Assembly (NCBI GenBank): GCA_964036195.1
Contig: OZ038460.1
Coordinates: forward strand, 5,025,504-5,089,503
Direction of reading: 5' to 3'
Origin: Sphaerolaimus hirsutus
Lineage: Eukaryota > Nematoda > Chromadorea > Monhysterida > Sphaerolaimidae
DNA: 64,000 nt
Part shown: positions 37,501-52,500 of the stretch, piece after piece
How positions within the stretch are numbered: the stretch's first letter is position 1
Layout: each line of letters starts with the position of its first letter
Translations under genes and position numbers: made by a program
Notes under the pieces: generated by a model
What the model was told of the DNA's origin: nothing
Databases searched by the model: none
The model's input: only the letters and a program-made list of their open reading frames with translations

Positions 37501-40500
37501 CAGTTTTTTTGAAAGGGTGAATAATAACATCTTCGAGTTGATAAATTATAAATGACTCACATCACGACCAATTCAAAATAGGACAGGCTAACAGTGATAT
37601 TATCGAAATCATCGATAAAATTATCTATGTGAAAAGCGCCAGGAAGTGCATGAAATAAATGTATCTGCCATGTGCTGGCATCATATCCAAACAAAAGGCC
37701 ACTCACCCCATGTTCAAGCATTTTTCGCTCAAAAGCGACGATAGCACCATGGCTATCATGTCTATACCAGTGCCGTTCACCATGGCCGCAAATATAAATG
37801 CGGTATTTTACCACAAGGGTTTTAAATTTGATAATATTTTTATAGATTGAAGATCTAGAAAGAAGGCGCAACTCCTTAGGAAATATTTAGCTGTCGAAAA
37901 TAAAGAGCAAATTTTCAGAAAACCACGATTAGGATGCAATCATGCAATAAATATATATCGAAAACTCCTAAGTGTATTTTGTTATAGTGCCCCGGGTGAG
38001 GTCAAAAGTTATTGTGGCGTCAATTTTTACAGCGCTGCGTACAATTTCGAATATTTATGATGCGCGCACGCGACCGCGGCGCCGCGATGCATGATACACG
38101 ATTATGACAAAAACGACAATGACTTTTGCTATCATTCATCATGGAAAAACTAGCTTCTGCAACAGGATTTTTTCACCCGTTCTTATTTACACTGTGGCAC
38201 CTTTTTTGTGCGGTAGATAAATAGTTACCTACTTACGAAAACAGAACACACACATGGTGAGGGTCCTGATCTGAAAATGTTATACGAAAAGTGCCCATGC
38301 AATGCTTGATGATAAACAATGTCAATTTGACAGGGATAGAAGTAACAAGAAAAATAGATAGTAAATAGGTAACATAGATACCAGATTACAAGTGGAAAAT
38401 CAATTCACAAGTGAGTAGTGAAAAGTATTTATTTTCATCTACAAATTTACTTGTTGCATGAACTACAACTTTCCTTATCACTTGTCATTTTTATTTCCTC
38501 CTATTTATCTACTTCCGGAAATGGGCGACCGCAATAAAAAATCAAAAGCGGAAGGTAGATGTTTTCTACCGGGCAATTTAAGTTTTAGCGATTCAAAAAT
38601 TCCATGCGTTGTTGTACAGTATTCTAATTCTGCAGCGTCCACAAATGCGCAGATGCCACACACCTAGAGTTTTTTTTCCCGCGACAGTTAAATACAAACG
38701 GCTATTTTTACAACACTTGGCCCATTCCGTTAACAAACATGGAAGGTTAAAATCAATTGCACTCAAAAAACTTGAAGGTAATGAAAGTGTAGCGCCTTTT
38801 CACTTTCAAAGGTTCACAACAAAGACATTTTAAATGTCAGGTATTTATGTGCGCACATTCGTTTTGTACCGCCTGTAAATTTCGAGAATGCAATCGATAT
38901 GGAATGCGTTTTGTAAGTTTTCGAGAATCGTTACTTTCAGCAAACACGAATATCGTAATTTACCGGTGGTAAATTGAACGGAAAATTGCTAAAATAGCCA
39001 ATGGTTCGTGACCTTTGGGATTTAATACTACAAAAATGGAAAAATTCTACATTGACCTAGACAATAGCAGTAAAACCAAATTCTCGCGCCCACACATTCC
39101 TCAAAGATGGCCATTTCTATTTCGGCGCGAAGAAACAATTCCCGAACCAAAAAAACCCGGCGCCACAAAACAAACGTCGCTTTTATTTTTAAAATAATAA
39201 ATAAAAATCGGGAGGCGGCCGCGCGCGCGAGTGCAAAAAAAACTCTTCAAACCTGAATTGCTCCAGTCTTTCCCAGGTGTAAACTCGGTCGCGGGTACCC
39301 GCGTAAGTTCTCAATTCGGGTAGGTAATAATCTTGGCTGAAAGTGACGGCGAACACCTCGGCGCCGGTTTCGTACAGCCTGCGCAGATTGAATGCGGAGA
39401 TAAGAAAATTCATGTGGCGCCAGTGGAAGCGGTGATTTTTTTTTGACAATATTTGACGAAGCGAAATTGATATCGACCGTTTGAAAAAAAATCTACCTTT
39501 GTGCGATTGTAATTTCCGGTTGGGAATGAGGAAGGGAAGATTTCGAGATTTTTATCGTTACTTTTTCTAGCATATAGTCAGTCATTGTGATGTAATTTAC
39601 GTGTTTGGTTTGTCTCAGTATTGGTGCTGCGCACACTGGTTTACTGCCAGATTGTGGTAAGCCCACAAATCAGCTTTGAAGGCATTTGAGTTTACCGGAA
39701 TGAAGCGTCCGTCAACTGCAGTTGATGGGGATGTGGATTAAGAATAACTCATTCCAGTAAACTCAAATGCGTTCAAAGCCGTTTTTGAGTTTACCAAAAT
39801 CTGGCAGCAAAATAGTGTGCGCACATGCATTGCATTTTGTGTGCACTGATTTAATCTGTCGATAAATTAAAAATCGCCAAAGCCCGGCGGCAGAATCAAT
39901 TAGCAGGGGGTGGGGTGGGGTTACCCGCCCCCTTTGGTACCCTTGCGGGTATAATGTGTCTTTAACGGGTCTACATGCATAATGGGTTTACATGCATAAT
40001 AGACCTGACTAAGTTAGGTTAGCAACAACACACACAAATCACAAACCACCAAAAAAACCGAACCTCCTAGCGGCATTGTTCATCACAGCAAAAGTGTCTT
40101 GAGCGTTCGAATTTCCATCGGACACGTGCACAACGATGAGTCTATTCTTTGAGTTTGTGCCGCGGTGGCGAATTATTTCATCGACAGCGGTGTTCACGGC
40201 GCTGGCGGCGCTGGTGCCGCCGCCCTCGTGTTCGATTGCGGCCACCTGTTTGGGGGTGGGGGGATTTATCGAGGGGGAGGGGTGGGGAGGATTTTTTGTG
40301 AATTGGATGTTTGGCAACGTGTGGTTGGTGTGGAAACGTTGAAATTGAACTGTTGTAATTTTTTTAGGTAGTTGTCGACAATTGTCTTTTGAATGTGATG
40401 ATCAGAGTATCAGACCACACATCATTAAAATGCGTCACATTTATATCTATCTATTAGGCAATTTTTCTAGTTTTTACTTCTAGTTTCGTTTCTTATCACT

Positions 40501-43500
40501 TGTTTTTTCTGGCCCCCCTGTCTGGTCTACTGAAACGAATCTCGAACCCTGCGAATGGCAAATTACAGAAAAAATCCCAAATACTCGGTTAAATGTTTTC
40601 AGGGAATTTGAAAAATAATCCGTTTAAATTTGTGTGTTGTAAATAGATTCCAAAATTATGTCAACTGTCCATTCCAAAAATGTTCTACAACTGTGTACAC
40701 TGCAGAGGTGATTTTGACAAACTCGTCCAAAATTTGCCGTTTGACAGCCCACAGCCCCTTTGTATTATCAATCAATAGAACACTGCGAAAAAAATTAGCC
40801 AGTACTTAAGTATTTAAAACACAAACCAACCGCATCAACATATTCCTGCTTGCCTCTGCCCTTCTTGAATGGCACAACCACAGTGCCGCGCGTGGTAAAC
40901 TTGACAATAGAGCCAGTGATTCTGGAGGCAAAGGCACCTGCAGCCGGGTGGTATACCACGTCGGCAACGAAGTCACGCTCCTGTCGGACAGTGGAAATTT
41001 TTTAGATTTTTTTGTTGGAAAAGTCTATCAAATACATAGTGCAGACAATGCCAAAAGTTTTTTTCCAGCACATTATTGTTTTGACTGTGGAGTTTTCAAG
41101 GGGTGTTAATTTTTAAAGGTAGGTCTGCGTGAGACTGTGTCACCATACTCTGAGTGGATATTTTATCTACCATGGCCTGGGGGCAGTCCCAGACCCATCA
41201 AAGTGTAAATTAGAGCGTCAAATGTCATGTAAAATGTCAATCAAAACAAAAAAGCAGATTTTATTACTGAACTTTGCATGAAAATTAACACTTTACTTTA
41301 CTTTACTTTACATTACATTTATCATGACAATTGACACTTCGCATGACATTTTACATGACATTTGACACTTTACTCCACACTCCACACCCAGGGTCTGGGA
41401 CTACCCCCAGAGCACTTTTCAAGGCTACACCATAAAAACACCCCAAAAGTCAAAACCCAACCATACATCATTGAACTCCTCCTCCACACTTCCACTAGCA
41501 TCAATGATCAACATGGCGTCCAGCTCGCACTCGTTCTCGTCGGGCAGCGGCTTGGGCTCGACCCTGGTGCACCAGTCGTCGTTGACCAACGCCACCACGT
41601 CGTTGGCGAAGTCGTCCAAGCGGCGGTCGGTGTAGACGCGTCTGGGTGGGGGGAGGGGTGGATTGAAGGGTTGTCTAGGGGGCAGTCCCAGACCCTGTAG
41701 AGTGCCCTGTAAAATGTCACGTGAAATGCAATGCAAAATGGCAACCGAGTTACCATTTTGCAGGGCATTTTACGTGACTTTTGACACTTTGACTGACATG
41801 TGACTTTTTTCAGTGCATTTTACAGGGTCTGGGATTTGCACCAGGACAGTATGGATTGCTGTATGAATGGCGGAAGGAAACGGTCGCCTTACCACAATAC
41901 CTTATGAAATTTTTTGGCGAAATAATCAACCGCCCTCGAATCAACCCCCAATACTATTGGCGCAAAATTATCCATTGCACTACTTCCAACAACACATTAC
42001 CATAAACCAACAAGTAAAAACAAAAATTTATAACCTCTCAGTTCCCGAGATGGCCGACAGTTCAGGCAAATAGTAGTCGCTGCTGAAAGTCACTGAAAAA
42101 ACTTCGGCGCCGGTTTCTTGCCGCATCGCTTTGGCATCCTCCCGGATCACGGACAGAAAATCTTGTGAATTTCCATCGGACACGTGGATTATTATCAAAC
42201 GGGCTTCCTTGCGTCTGTTGCGGCGGATCTGAAATTTGGGACGGAAAATCGGATGAGAATTGTGATGAGAATGAGATATTTATTTGCAACTGATTGATGG
42301 AACAACGCAGGTTCCGCGGAGGTATAATAAATGTAAAAAAGCATGTTTTTGCAATACCTTAATGGAAAATGTGAAAAATTTGGACCCTTGATGCAATTTG
42401 TGTTCGGGCCTATACCGTATTTCCTCGAAATACCCCCCGGGGGGTGATTGTTTCATAGTGGTCCCGAGAGGGGGGGGGGGGTTAAACGAGGGGGGGGTGT
42501 TTCGAGGGGGGGGGTTATTATTTCACAAGAAAATTTTTGAAGTACGAAATTGTCGTCTGAAACGTACGCAGACGTCGAAAAATGCAACAAAAACTGCCGT
42601 TTATAAGGTTCTGTAGACTAATATTAGTATGTAGATGGTATGTACACTGTTCTAACGTGACACCGACATTGTTTTAACGTGTGTTCTGCAGTACACAGAA
42701 CACAAACTACAGTTATTGTCATGTACGTTCCCTTTACACTCAATTTGGGGGGGGGTATTTCGAGGGGGGGTGATTGTTTCATAGTGGTATCGAGAGGGGG
42801 GGGTCAAACGAGGGGGGGGGTATTTCGAGGGGGAGGGGTATTTCGAGGAAATACGGTATATGTATTTAGGTACATTGTTTCCTCATTTTCACTTTCCACT
42901 CGGCCGACTTCTCAGAGTCTCGTATCTAAAAATATTCGTCGGAGAAAATAAATTTCGATCCAAATATACACCACAAACTTTGAATAAAAAATATCAAATA
43001 CCGTGTTTTCTAGGAATACCCCCAAGGGCCATGGGGTAATATTTTCCGTGTGTAAATTTTTAGGCGGGGGGTAATATTTGGGAGGGGGTAATATTTGGGA
43101 GGGGGTAATATTTGGGAGGGTGTATTTCAACACAGTAAATCAAACCAAACCCAACCTCCTCCAAAGCAACCCTCAAAGCGGCGGGTGCGCTGGTCGCCCC
43201 GCCGCTGTGTTCAATGCCAGTGATCAAGTCCAACATCTCCTGCTTGGTGGTCTTGCCGAAGCCCTTCACCAAGCTCGCGTCGCCTGCGAAACGCACCACT
43301 GCGCCGCGTACGCGACCCGAACTGAGTGTGGGTGAGTTTTGATGGGGTTGTTTTTTGTTGTTTTTGATTTTTTTGAGTTTTGAGCCAAATATGAGACAGT
43401 GCTAGGTATCTACACTGTATTTTTGCACCCAGATTAAGGAACCGATATTATTGGGTGCAACAAGGTCATTTCTTAAACTCCTTAAGTTTCCCGGAAATTT

Positions 43501-46500
43501 TTTCGCCACGATTTCCACGCGCAGAATTAAATCGGTAGAGCTTTTTTGCAAATTCATCAACACCGACTGAAATATTAGTGTGCTGCATAAATAAAATACT
43601 TGCTGCTCACAAACAAAGTATTCTAGGTATTTCAGAGGTTCATTCTCCTTCCACGTTGACAACGCTTGGAATAATACCGTATTTGCTCGAATAATTCACC
43701 TTGTGAAATATTTTTGTCAGGCTATTCTGAAAGAATGTTCAAGGTGGAATTTTTCAAGGGGGGATAAAAATGCTGTCAAAATTTTCAAGCATGTTTCTAT
43801 CATATCAATTAATGGAATATGGTTAATTAGCAATTTAACATGCCATTTTTGTTCGAATTATACACAATAATTTTGGATATGCCTAAAGAGGGGAATTATT
43901 CGAAGGGGGAATTATTTTTTCCTAACTAGTCAAACAGTGGGGATTATTCAAGCAAGCACAGTATACCACAGCTCCCCATCCACAAAAACACGCCCCCAAA
44001 AACACACGCGAAACTCCTCTCATCCAAATACTGCACCGCATCCAGGGCAAATTTCTTCTCACTCTCGAAATCGTCGACAACACTGCCGCTTGTATCGACA
44101 ATGATCAACGCATCAAATGGGCATCTATCATCGATAATTGGGTCGTGCGTCACTGGGGGCGGAGTCGAGGGCAGGGGTTTGTCCTCGCATTTGACATTTT
44201 CGACTAGGGACAATATGTCGGTTCTGTGAGTGATGGGTGGGGTGTAAAATGTGATGGAATGGTGTCTTTTTGGGCTTTTTTGCTACATTTGTTTTGAGAA
44301 AATTTTATCCGCAACTGCGGCGGGCGGTGTCAAGTGCCCGCTGGGTATGAAAAAGAAATGCGTGTAGAGAGAAATACACAAGGATGTTTAAATACAATGC
44401 ATTTTATTTACATCTGAAATGTTTAATCATCACATCCCGAGCTAAAACTGGGTTCAAGGCAGTTCCTGGTGTTATGCGCATCAATATCGTGGTACACCTA
44501 AGGATCGGAAAAATATAACTTTCTGGAGTTCACCATTGTGCCACAACCAGTTCACCCAGAATTAATATTAAAAAATCAAATAGAAACAATTTAGGCATAC
44601 CTGAATTCGTCCAGTCTCTCCCACGTGTAGACACGTTTCTCCGACCCGGCATAAGTGCGCATCTCTGGCATGTAGAAATCTTGGCTGAACGTCACCGCGA
44701 ATACCTCCGCACCGGTATCATACAGCCTGCAGAACGTGTTGAGTTTTGTAAAAATATTTTGCCACTGGGTGGCAAATTGAATTAGAATGTGATCCCAGAT
44801 CATGTGAAATTCATGGTAAAATGTAAAATGCCATGTAAAGTGTCAAGTCATGTGCGTATTTAAGTGGGACTTATGTGCGTATTTAGGTATCATGTTCTAA
44901 TTTGGATCCATATCCCCTGAAACCAAAACAATTCCCGCACCTCTGTGCAGCCGCTTCCATAATATCAAAAGTATCGTCCCGATTCGAGTTGCCATCCGAC
45001 ACGTGAATAACGACCAGCTTATTTTTCGACCCCCTATTCCTGTAGCGCCTGATTTCATCGACTGCGACATCGACAGCTGTTGCCGCAGAAGTGCCACCGC
45101 CTTGGTGTTCGATCGAGTTCACCTGGTAAATTAGTAGGTAGGTAAATAAGTAGGTAAATTTGCAATATCACAACTGTGTCATGGATAAGAGTTTTTACAC
45201 ATGGCTATTTTACTGAGTAAGTATGATTGTGGTCCGCAAGACATCTTGAATGCTTTTATGCACCATCATTTTTTGCATAGCTATCTAAGTGGTTTGCAGA
45301 TGCAAATGTACCCCCATTTGAATGTGAATATATTTATGGCCTTTTGTCTCAACTATACTTCTCACAGTTCATCTCTCAAAAAAATGACATTAGGTAACTA
45401 ATATCATAAAAGTAGAGATGTCCACAGACACAGCACTTTCAACCACAAAAAATTTACTCAAAATCAGCCCACCTTATCCACATATTCCTGCTTAGGTCTT
45501 CCCTTCTCAAACGGCAGCACAACTTCCGCACTCTTTGTAAACTTCACAATGGCTCCAGTAATCCTAGAAGCGAACGCCGCAGCCGAAGGGTGATAAACAA
45601 CTTCGCTGATAAAGTCCCTCTCCTGGAGGAACTCGTCCTCGACGCTGCCCGACACGTCCTGGGGGGCAGTCCCGGACCCTGTAAAACGCCCTGAAAAAGG
45701 TAAAATGTCACGCAAAGTGTCAAAAGTCGCGTAAAATAACCTGCAAAATGGCAATTGAGTTGCCATTTCGCAGGGCATTTCACGCGACTTTTGACACTTT
45801 TCGTGACATTTGACATTTTACAGAGCATTCTACAGGGTCTGGGACTGGCACCAGGATGACCATGGCGTCGATGTTGCACTGGTCGATCTCGTCGGGGTCG
45901 GGTTTGGGGTCGATGCGCGAGCACCAGTCGCTGTTGATCACCGCGCCCACGTCTTGGGCGAACTCGGACAGGCGCGAGTCGGTGTAGACGCGTCTGCGAG
46001 GGTTTTTGATTGTTTGTTTTTTGCTGGGGGGTAGATTGAGGGTGTTTTTTTTGGGGGGGGGGGATTTGACATAGGTAATTCGGTTCTGATGAGTCGTGCG
46101 TGAATGAATGAGACAGCTCCAATGGATTTTACTGGGATTTCTCAAATTTTACGCTGCGTCGGTGAAAATTTGAGTACATTGAGTTTGAGTACATTTGCTT
46201 TTAGCGTAGGGAGGAGAATATTATAAAAATACCATATTTTGGTGAATGAAGTAAATTATAAATGATGCTCCAAATTATAAAAAAGTGAAGGGATGTATTG
46301 TGAAGAGAACATTTGTTTGACTCGTTTTCATTTTTTCACAGCTTATTTGTCCAACCTTATTTATCACAACTCATTTCTCACAACTCTCCCAGTTCCATCA
46401 TTTTCCCAACTGACCTATCAGTGCCAGCAATAGCCGACAATTCAGGCAGGTAATAATCTCCACTAAATGTCACTGAGAACACTTCAGCGCCAGTTTCTTG

Positions 46501-49500
46501 CCGCAGAGATTTTGCATCGGCTTTGACCACGGAAAGAAAGTCTTGTGAATTTCCATCGGAAATGTGAATTACCACTAGACGGGCATCTTTGCGACGTTTG
46601 TTTTGAATCTGCAGTGAAAGATTTTTTTTAGGACTTTGGGATACTTGTATTTGTTAAATTGGTTCTTAGTTGTTTGAGCAACCAGTAATTGCGAGTGAAT
46701 TTAAATGGATTTTTGAGCGTATTTGCGCACTTCCACCACCCAATTAGGTAGGCAGTTTTTTTACATCTTATTGAAATGCCTTGACACCTGTGAATCCAAA
46801 TGCCTTGAATCAAAAGCGATTTCAATTCAAGATCAGAAAACGTCACCCATCACTCTAACTAGTCAGTGCCCACCAATAAAAAAAATCATACACAACTATA
46901 AAATCAATACCTCTGACAGTGCCAGTCGCAGTGCAGTCGGTGCACTTGTGCTGCCGCCAGTGTATTTAACTCCAGTGATTGTGTCCAAAAGTTCCTGTTT
47001 TGTGGCTGGGCCGAGATTTTTGATCATCTTCGCATTACTGGAGAAGCTAATGATGGCTCCTTGGACACGGCCAGAGCTGAACATTGTAGTTGAGAGATTT
47101 TTTAAATTTTGTGTGGCATTTATCTATGAAATGATGTCAAGATCCACAGCTTTTGAATTTATTTTACAATTTTATTTTATAGTGTGTAACTGTCACATAA
47201 AGATAAGTTGGCCCCAACTTCACACATCACATTTAACCTTACTTAACACTTAACACTTAACCTCACGAGGTGTGGTGGAACCGACCACTGGGATTTGTAG
47301 CCACAAAAAATGTATTTAAATATATTTGTAGCAAAATAAAAACCCAAAAGTGAACACCCTCACCCCCACCCACTTGAAACTCTTCTCATCCAGAAAATCC
47401 ACAGCATCAAGTGCAAACTGTCTCTGTCTCAAATACTCATCTTCAACACTTCCACTAGTGTCAATAATGATCACTGCATCAAAGGGGCACCTATCATCAG
47501 TTACAGGTTCCCTGGTAGGGGGTAGGGTGCTGCTAACTGGAGGTTTGTAGGGGCAGTCAATGTTGACTGTGTCTGGATTGGCTACTGTTAGGATCTGCGT
47601 GTGGGTTTTTTGTGGGTTTTTACATGTGGGTTCAGAGTGTCGAAGAGGTTGGATTTGGACTTTGGAGGTAGGTAATTCTCAATTCAGTTAATCGCCTATT
47701 TCTAGCATGAATTTGTGCACCCCCCTCCCTCTGCATCCTGTTAAGTGACAAAGTTCAGAAAAGTTGCAAATTGTGGGACATGATTCTCAGGTCATCTGAA
47801 ATTCTATACTCATCATTTAACAGAGAATTTGCATTTTTTTACCTAACCATTACAATATTTGTGTAACATTTGTCACTTAATAGGGCACTATACTTGGTGC
47901 CGGACACTTCAAAACATTTAGTTTCCGTAGCAGCGGGTTATTGGCACCTTTCGAAGAATTTATCATAACTAACTACCATCCACCACTGCTCACTGTACCA
48001 TAATTTAATTAATAATCTCTTGTGAATAATTTGTAATTAATTATTCCACTGCAAAAACGAGATATTGTGATGAAAAACAGTATAATTGTTGGTTCATTAT
48101 TCATATGGGTTATGATAGGTTGCCATACTAATTGTGATGTTCGTCGAGTATACCTATGCGAGACAATCCTTACACTCAAACCTCCCAGAACCCCCACTAA
48201 CATCCTGTTCAAACTGGTCCAATCTGTTGTCGACGTAGACGCGCTTCTCAGAGCCGGCGTAGGTGCGCAGCTCGGGCATGTAGAAATCGTGGCTGAACGT
48301 GACCGCGAACACCTCGGCGCCCGTTTCGTACAGGCGGTCGGCCGTGGCGCGCATCTGCGTTGTGGGTTGGGTTTTGTGAGGAGGGTTATTGAGGGGTGGG
48401 AAATGGGTCGGTTTTGATAAGCGGAAACTCTCTGCACAAGTAAACTCCCAGCGCAAGTAAGCTCTCAGCGCAAATAATTGCTCAAATTTGCAATTGTTAA
48501 TTTGCATACCTTTTAATAGTTTTCCCCGTTACAACTACAAAATCATAATCATTCATGTGAATTATTGCCTATTTTCAACTTCAAAACCTATTTCCTCAGT
48601 TTCACACTTCATGCCATCCCCATTTCTTTCTGTGAATAAACAACGGTAAATAAATACAGCAAACAAAGCCAAACCTTGGCGTAGCTGTCATCATTGCCAG
48701 AATTTCCATCAGATACTAGAATCACCACCAGTTTGTCACCCTTGTCCCTGGACGAACGATGTCTGATGATTTCATCGATTGCCATATTGACTCCAGTCAC
48801 AGCTGATGTACCGCCGCCTGCAGATTGAATTTGGTAAGAAGTTGTTGTTTTTTGCACTTTCTTTTCCACTAAAAAATATATATTTTAAATTTAAAAAAAA
48901 TTTTACATTATGCATAAAATAAATATTATGCAGAATATTATATGTAATGTGAACTTTAGAGTTTTCCAGCAAACTAAGTCACAGAAGAATTACTAAAAGC
49001 TGTATGACTAATAAGCTCTAGTTTGTCTAGAAATACAAACCAAATCACTGTAACATTAACATCCACAGAAACAATCGCCCACCAAAACAATGGTTCTTAA
49101 TTACTCATCATAGCACAAATTGGATATATCCCTTTCTTCACCAATTTTAATGTAAAATTATATGTAGTGGAGTTTTTTAATCTCACAATACACCGTAATT
49201 TTTGAACCTTTAGATTGAATTGTGTGATTTAAATTTGTTCAGTTCAGTAAATACTCACCTGTGTGTTCAATATTCCTCACAGTGTTAACAACCTCATCTT
49301 TGGAGCGATTTCTCTGGAATGGCAGCGCCACTCGTGCGGTTTTATCAAACCTGACAACTGACGCAGTGATTTTGCCACCAGAATAGTCAACTGGCGCGGG
49401 ATAGTCAAGTACATTTGTGATGAATTCACGCTCCTGTAATTATTTGGTTGCATTTACCATAAATTCTGTATTGGGTACATATTTGATGTTATAAATACCA

Positions 49501-52500
49501 TGCGTACCCGTTCATATTCTTCTTTAACACTGCCAGAAGTATCCAAGATTATCATCAAATCTACAAAGCAGTATTCTTTTGGCTTTTCCTTTGGCTCCTC
49601 CTTCAGACAGGCATCATCATTTGCGTATGAGAGCAGTTCAGCTCTAGAAAATGGGGTTAAGTTTTTGTTATTTTTTAAATGACTACATTTATTGTGAGTG
49701 AAAAAAATTGTCACCTGAATTCTCTGGCCCTGGAGCCGACATAAACTCTCCTTTCACTGCCAGCGATCGATCTCAATTCTGGCATGTAAAAATCGGGTGA
49801 AAATGTGGCTGAAAATACTTCGGCGCCGGTGCGTGCCAAGCGGCCCGCCTCATCTTTGACTACTTGCAATTCATCCTGCGTTGAATTAATGGTGGAAATT
49901 GGATTTTTTTTGTTCTCAATTCAATTACTTTATTTGTTAAAAACGGTTCAGCTATATCTTCTTGAATAAAAATGTGATACATAGAGTTAGAGCAGTGCCG
50001 CAGCTGCACATAAGCCCCTACATTGCTAGTGTGACATGCCGTGTCTGGTAGCTCAGTCGGGTAAATAAGAGCATTCACACGTTCAGTGATCCCCGGGTTC
50101 GATTCTCGGCCAGAAAACATGACATTTTGCACCTGGCATACTGGCTGGTAAAAACGGCGCTATGGCGCTTTTCAGTCTTTTCTCTCTCACATAAAAATTT
50201 CCAAACCTGGCTCTTTCCATCGCTGATGTGCACCACAACCAATTTGGCATCCTTACGGCGGCTGCGCTCAATTTCTGGCACAGCTATGCGCAGTGCACTG
50301 GCCGCAGAAGTAGCGCCGCCTGAGATATTTTAAATAAATTAATTTATTATCTAATTACATCATTTGAAGCTAAATTTTATGAATAAACCAAGATACGGTA
50401 TTTGCTTGGATAATTCCCCTGGGGAATTATTAATTCGTCAGAGTTTTTTTGAGGGGGGAGCTATTCGAGAGAGGAATTATTCAAGGGGGGTATTATTTTG
50501 TCGAAATTTTCAAGCATGTTTCTATCCACTCGTTCCATGAAATATGGATTATTAACACAAAAACATGTCATTCTTGTTCAGATTGAATTGAACACAACAA
50601 ATTGAACACATGACTTAAGGGGGGGTTATTTTTTCCTCGCTCATCTTACAGGGGGGGGCAATAATTCAAAAGGGGGAATGGTTCAAGCAATAAAGGTATT
50701 ATAGCAATTAGCTTATTCGATTTATTCGTTGCGTTACTTTTGACTGTTACTGTGTGTGTACCCTTTTGCTACGGGAAGACTGAGTGGTATATGAAGAATT
50801 TGAATTTGAATTTGAAAGGTACATAGGTAGGTACCGCACCAGTGTATTCAATGGCTTTGATAGCGGCCAAAGCTTCGGCCTTGCTGGAGCTCTGGCTGAA
50901 GGCCTGCTGCAAGCGCGCCGACCTGTAGAAGCTGACCAGGGCCAGGCGCACGCGGCCCGAGGCGAAATCGCCGTCCGTCATCTGGGGGGTGGTGGGGGTA
51001 GATTGGGTTGAGGGGTGGAATAAATGTGTGTTGTAATCACTTTCACATTTTAGTATAACTTTGATAAATGTTTCATACACTAGATCACAGATGGCTAACT
51101 GTCAACTAAAAATGCTTAAAATACGTTTTGGTTGATGGCAAAGCGTAAATTTGTACACTAGTAAAAAGTACTAGATGGCGTTCAAAAATTATGCATTAAT
51201 ATAAACCAAAACGTTTTCAAAATGGATTTTTCTGTCGACAGTTTGCTGACGGTCAACTAGTTTGTGTGGCCACAATATATTGTAAACGATAACACTTTAG
51301 CATCGAATTGTGGAAGCTAAATTAATATGCAACACAATCAAGTGATGAATTTCAGCCAGATTCACATAAAACAGTAGAATTCCTATAGATAACCTGTCGT
51401 GCAGTTGTCTCAAATCCCTGTGAACAAAAGTTCAAATCCACACTCCAAGATTCCACACAGGTCACAGAATTCCATCAGCACCCCCACCCCAAATACACCC
51501 CCCCACCAACCGCCTGCACAACCTCCTCAGCGAACTGTCTCTCCTGCAAGTATTCCTCCTGCACGCTGCCGCTAGTGTCCACGATGATCATGATGTCGAT
51601 GTCGCAGGGTCCGCTCTTGTCGGGCTCGTCGGGCACGGGCGTGGTCACCGGCTGCGGGCCCGGCTTGCAGTTCATGCCCGCCGTCGCCTGTGGAGGGGGG
51701 GAGATTGGGGTGTGAAGTTGAGTGGGTTGGGTTTGATGTCTGTCTTTTGGAATGAGTGTGGTCTTACTATTGACCAGGCTGTGTGTGGCATTATTTGTGT
51801 GCAGGAGGGCTTGCGTAAATACCTTAAAGCCGTACTTTATTCCCGATAAAATGTAGCCTCGAGGCTAAAAAGCCAAACTTTGAACAACATAAGCTAAAAA
51901 TCAATGTTCCTATACGGCCATTATTAGATCTCCACCACCTCCCCGGGCGTCAGTCGTCCCGCACACTGTAAAATGACACTCAATTTGTCAAGTTTCATGA
52001 AAAATGTGATGTGCGTGGTTAAACTTTTCTATTGCATTTTATATAACGTTTGAAAAATTTCAGCTGGCGTTTTACATTTATTTTCATGAAATTTGACAAA
52101 TTTTATCTGACATTTTACATGACGCCGAACTGCCCTTGTACTGCATGAAAAAGTGTATTGATGTAGAGAAAAAGTGTAGAGAAAATGTAAATACAAACAT
52201 TGATATTCTAAAAGATATCAAATATTCAAGTAGTATTTGTAATTCGTAATTAGTCCAATTCTAAAAGTCGACAAGTCCAAAATATGAAAATTTCGAGTTA
52301 GGCCCGGAAACGTCATCTGGGGCTACGTCTGCACATTTTTCATAATTTTCCATAAATTTTTTGACCTCACATGCCCATATGGCATAGTGCCAAATTTGAC
52401 TTTTTAGTGGAAAAATGCAAAAAAAAATTGGGCAAGAAGTCGACAAGTCCATCCTCCGCATCCTTTTTTATGGAAAAAAACGCAAGAAATGTGATAAGTC

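Noticed and set aside
50042..50116. Functional tRNA gene (anticodon GTT)
   Set aside because: The anticodon loop lacks U33 and two stems have mismatches; it lies within an intron beside repeat sequence, so a SINE or tRNA relic is more likely.
49860..50132. Minus ORF containing SGRESNPG
   Set aside because: This peptide is the antisense reading of the tRNA-like B-box region, a common artefact of tRNA-derived repeats.
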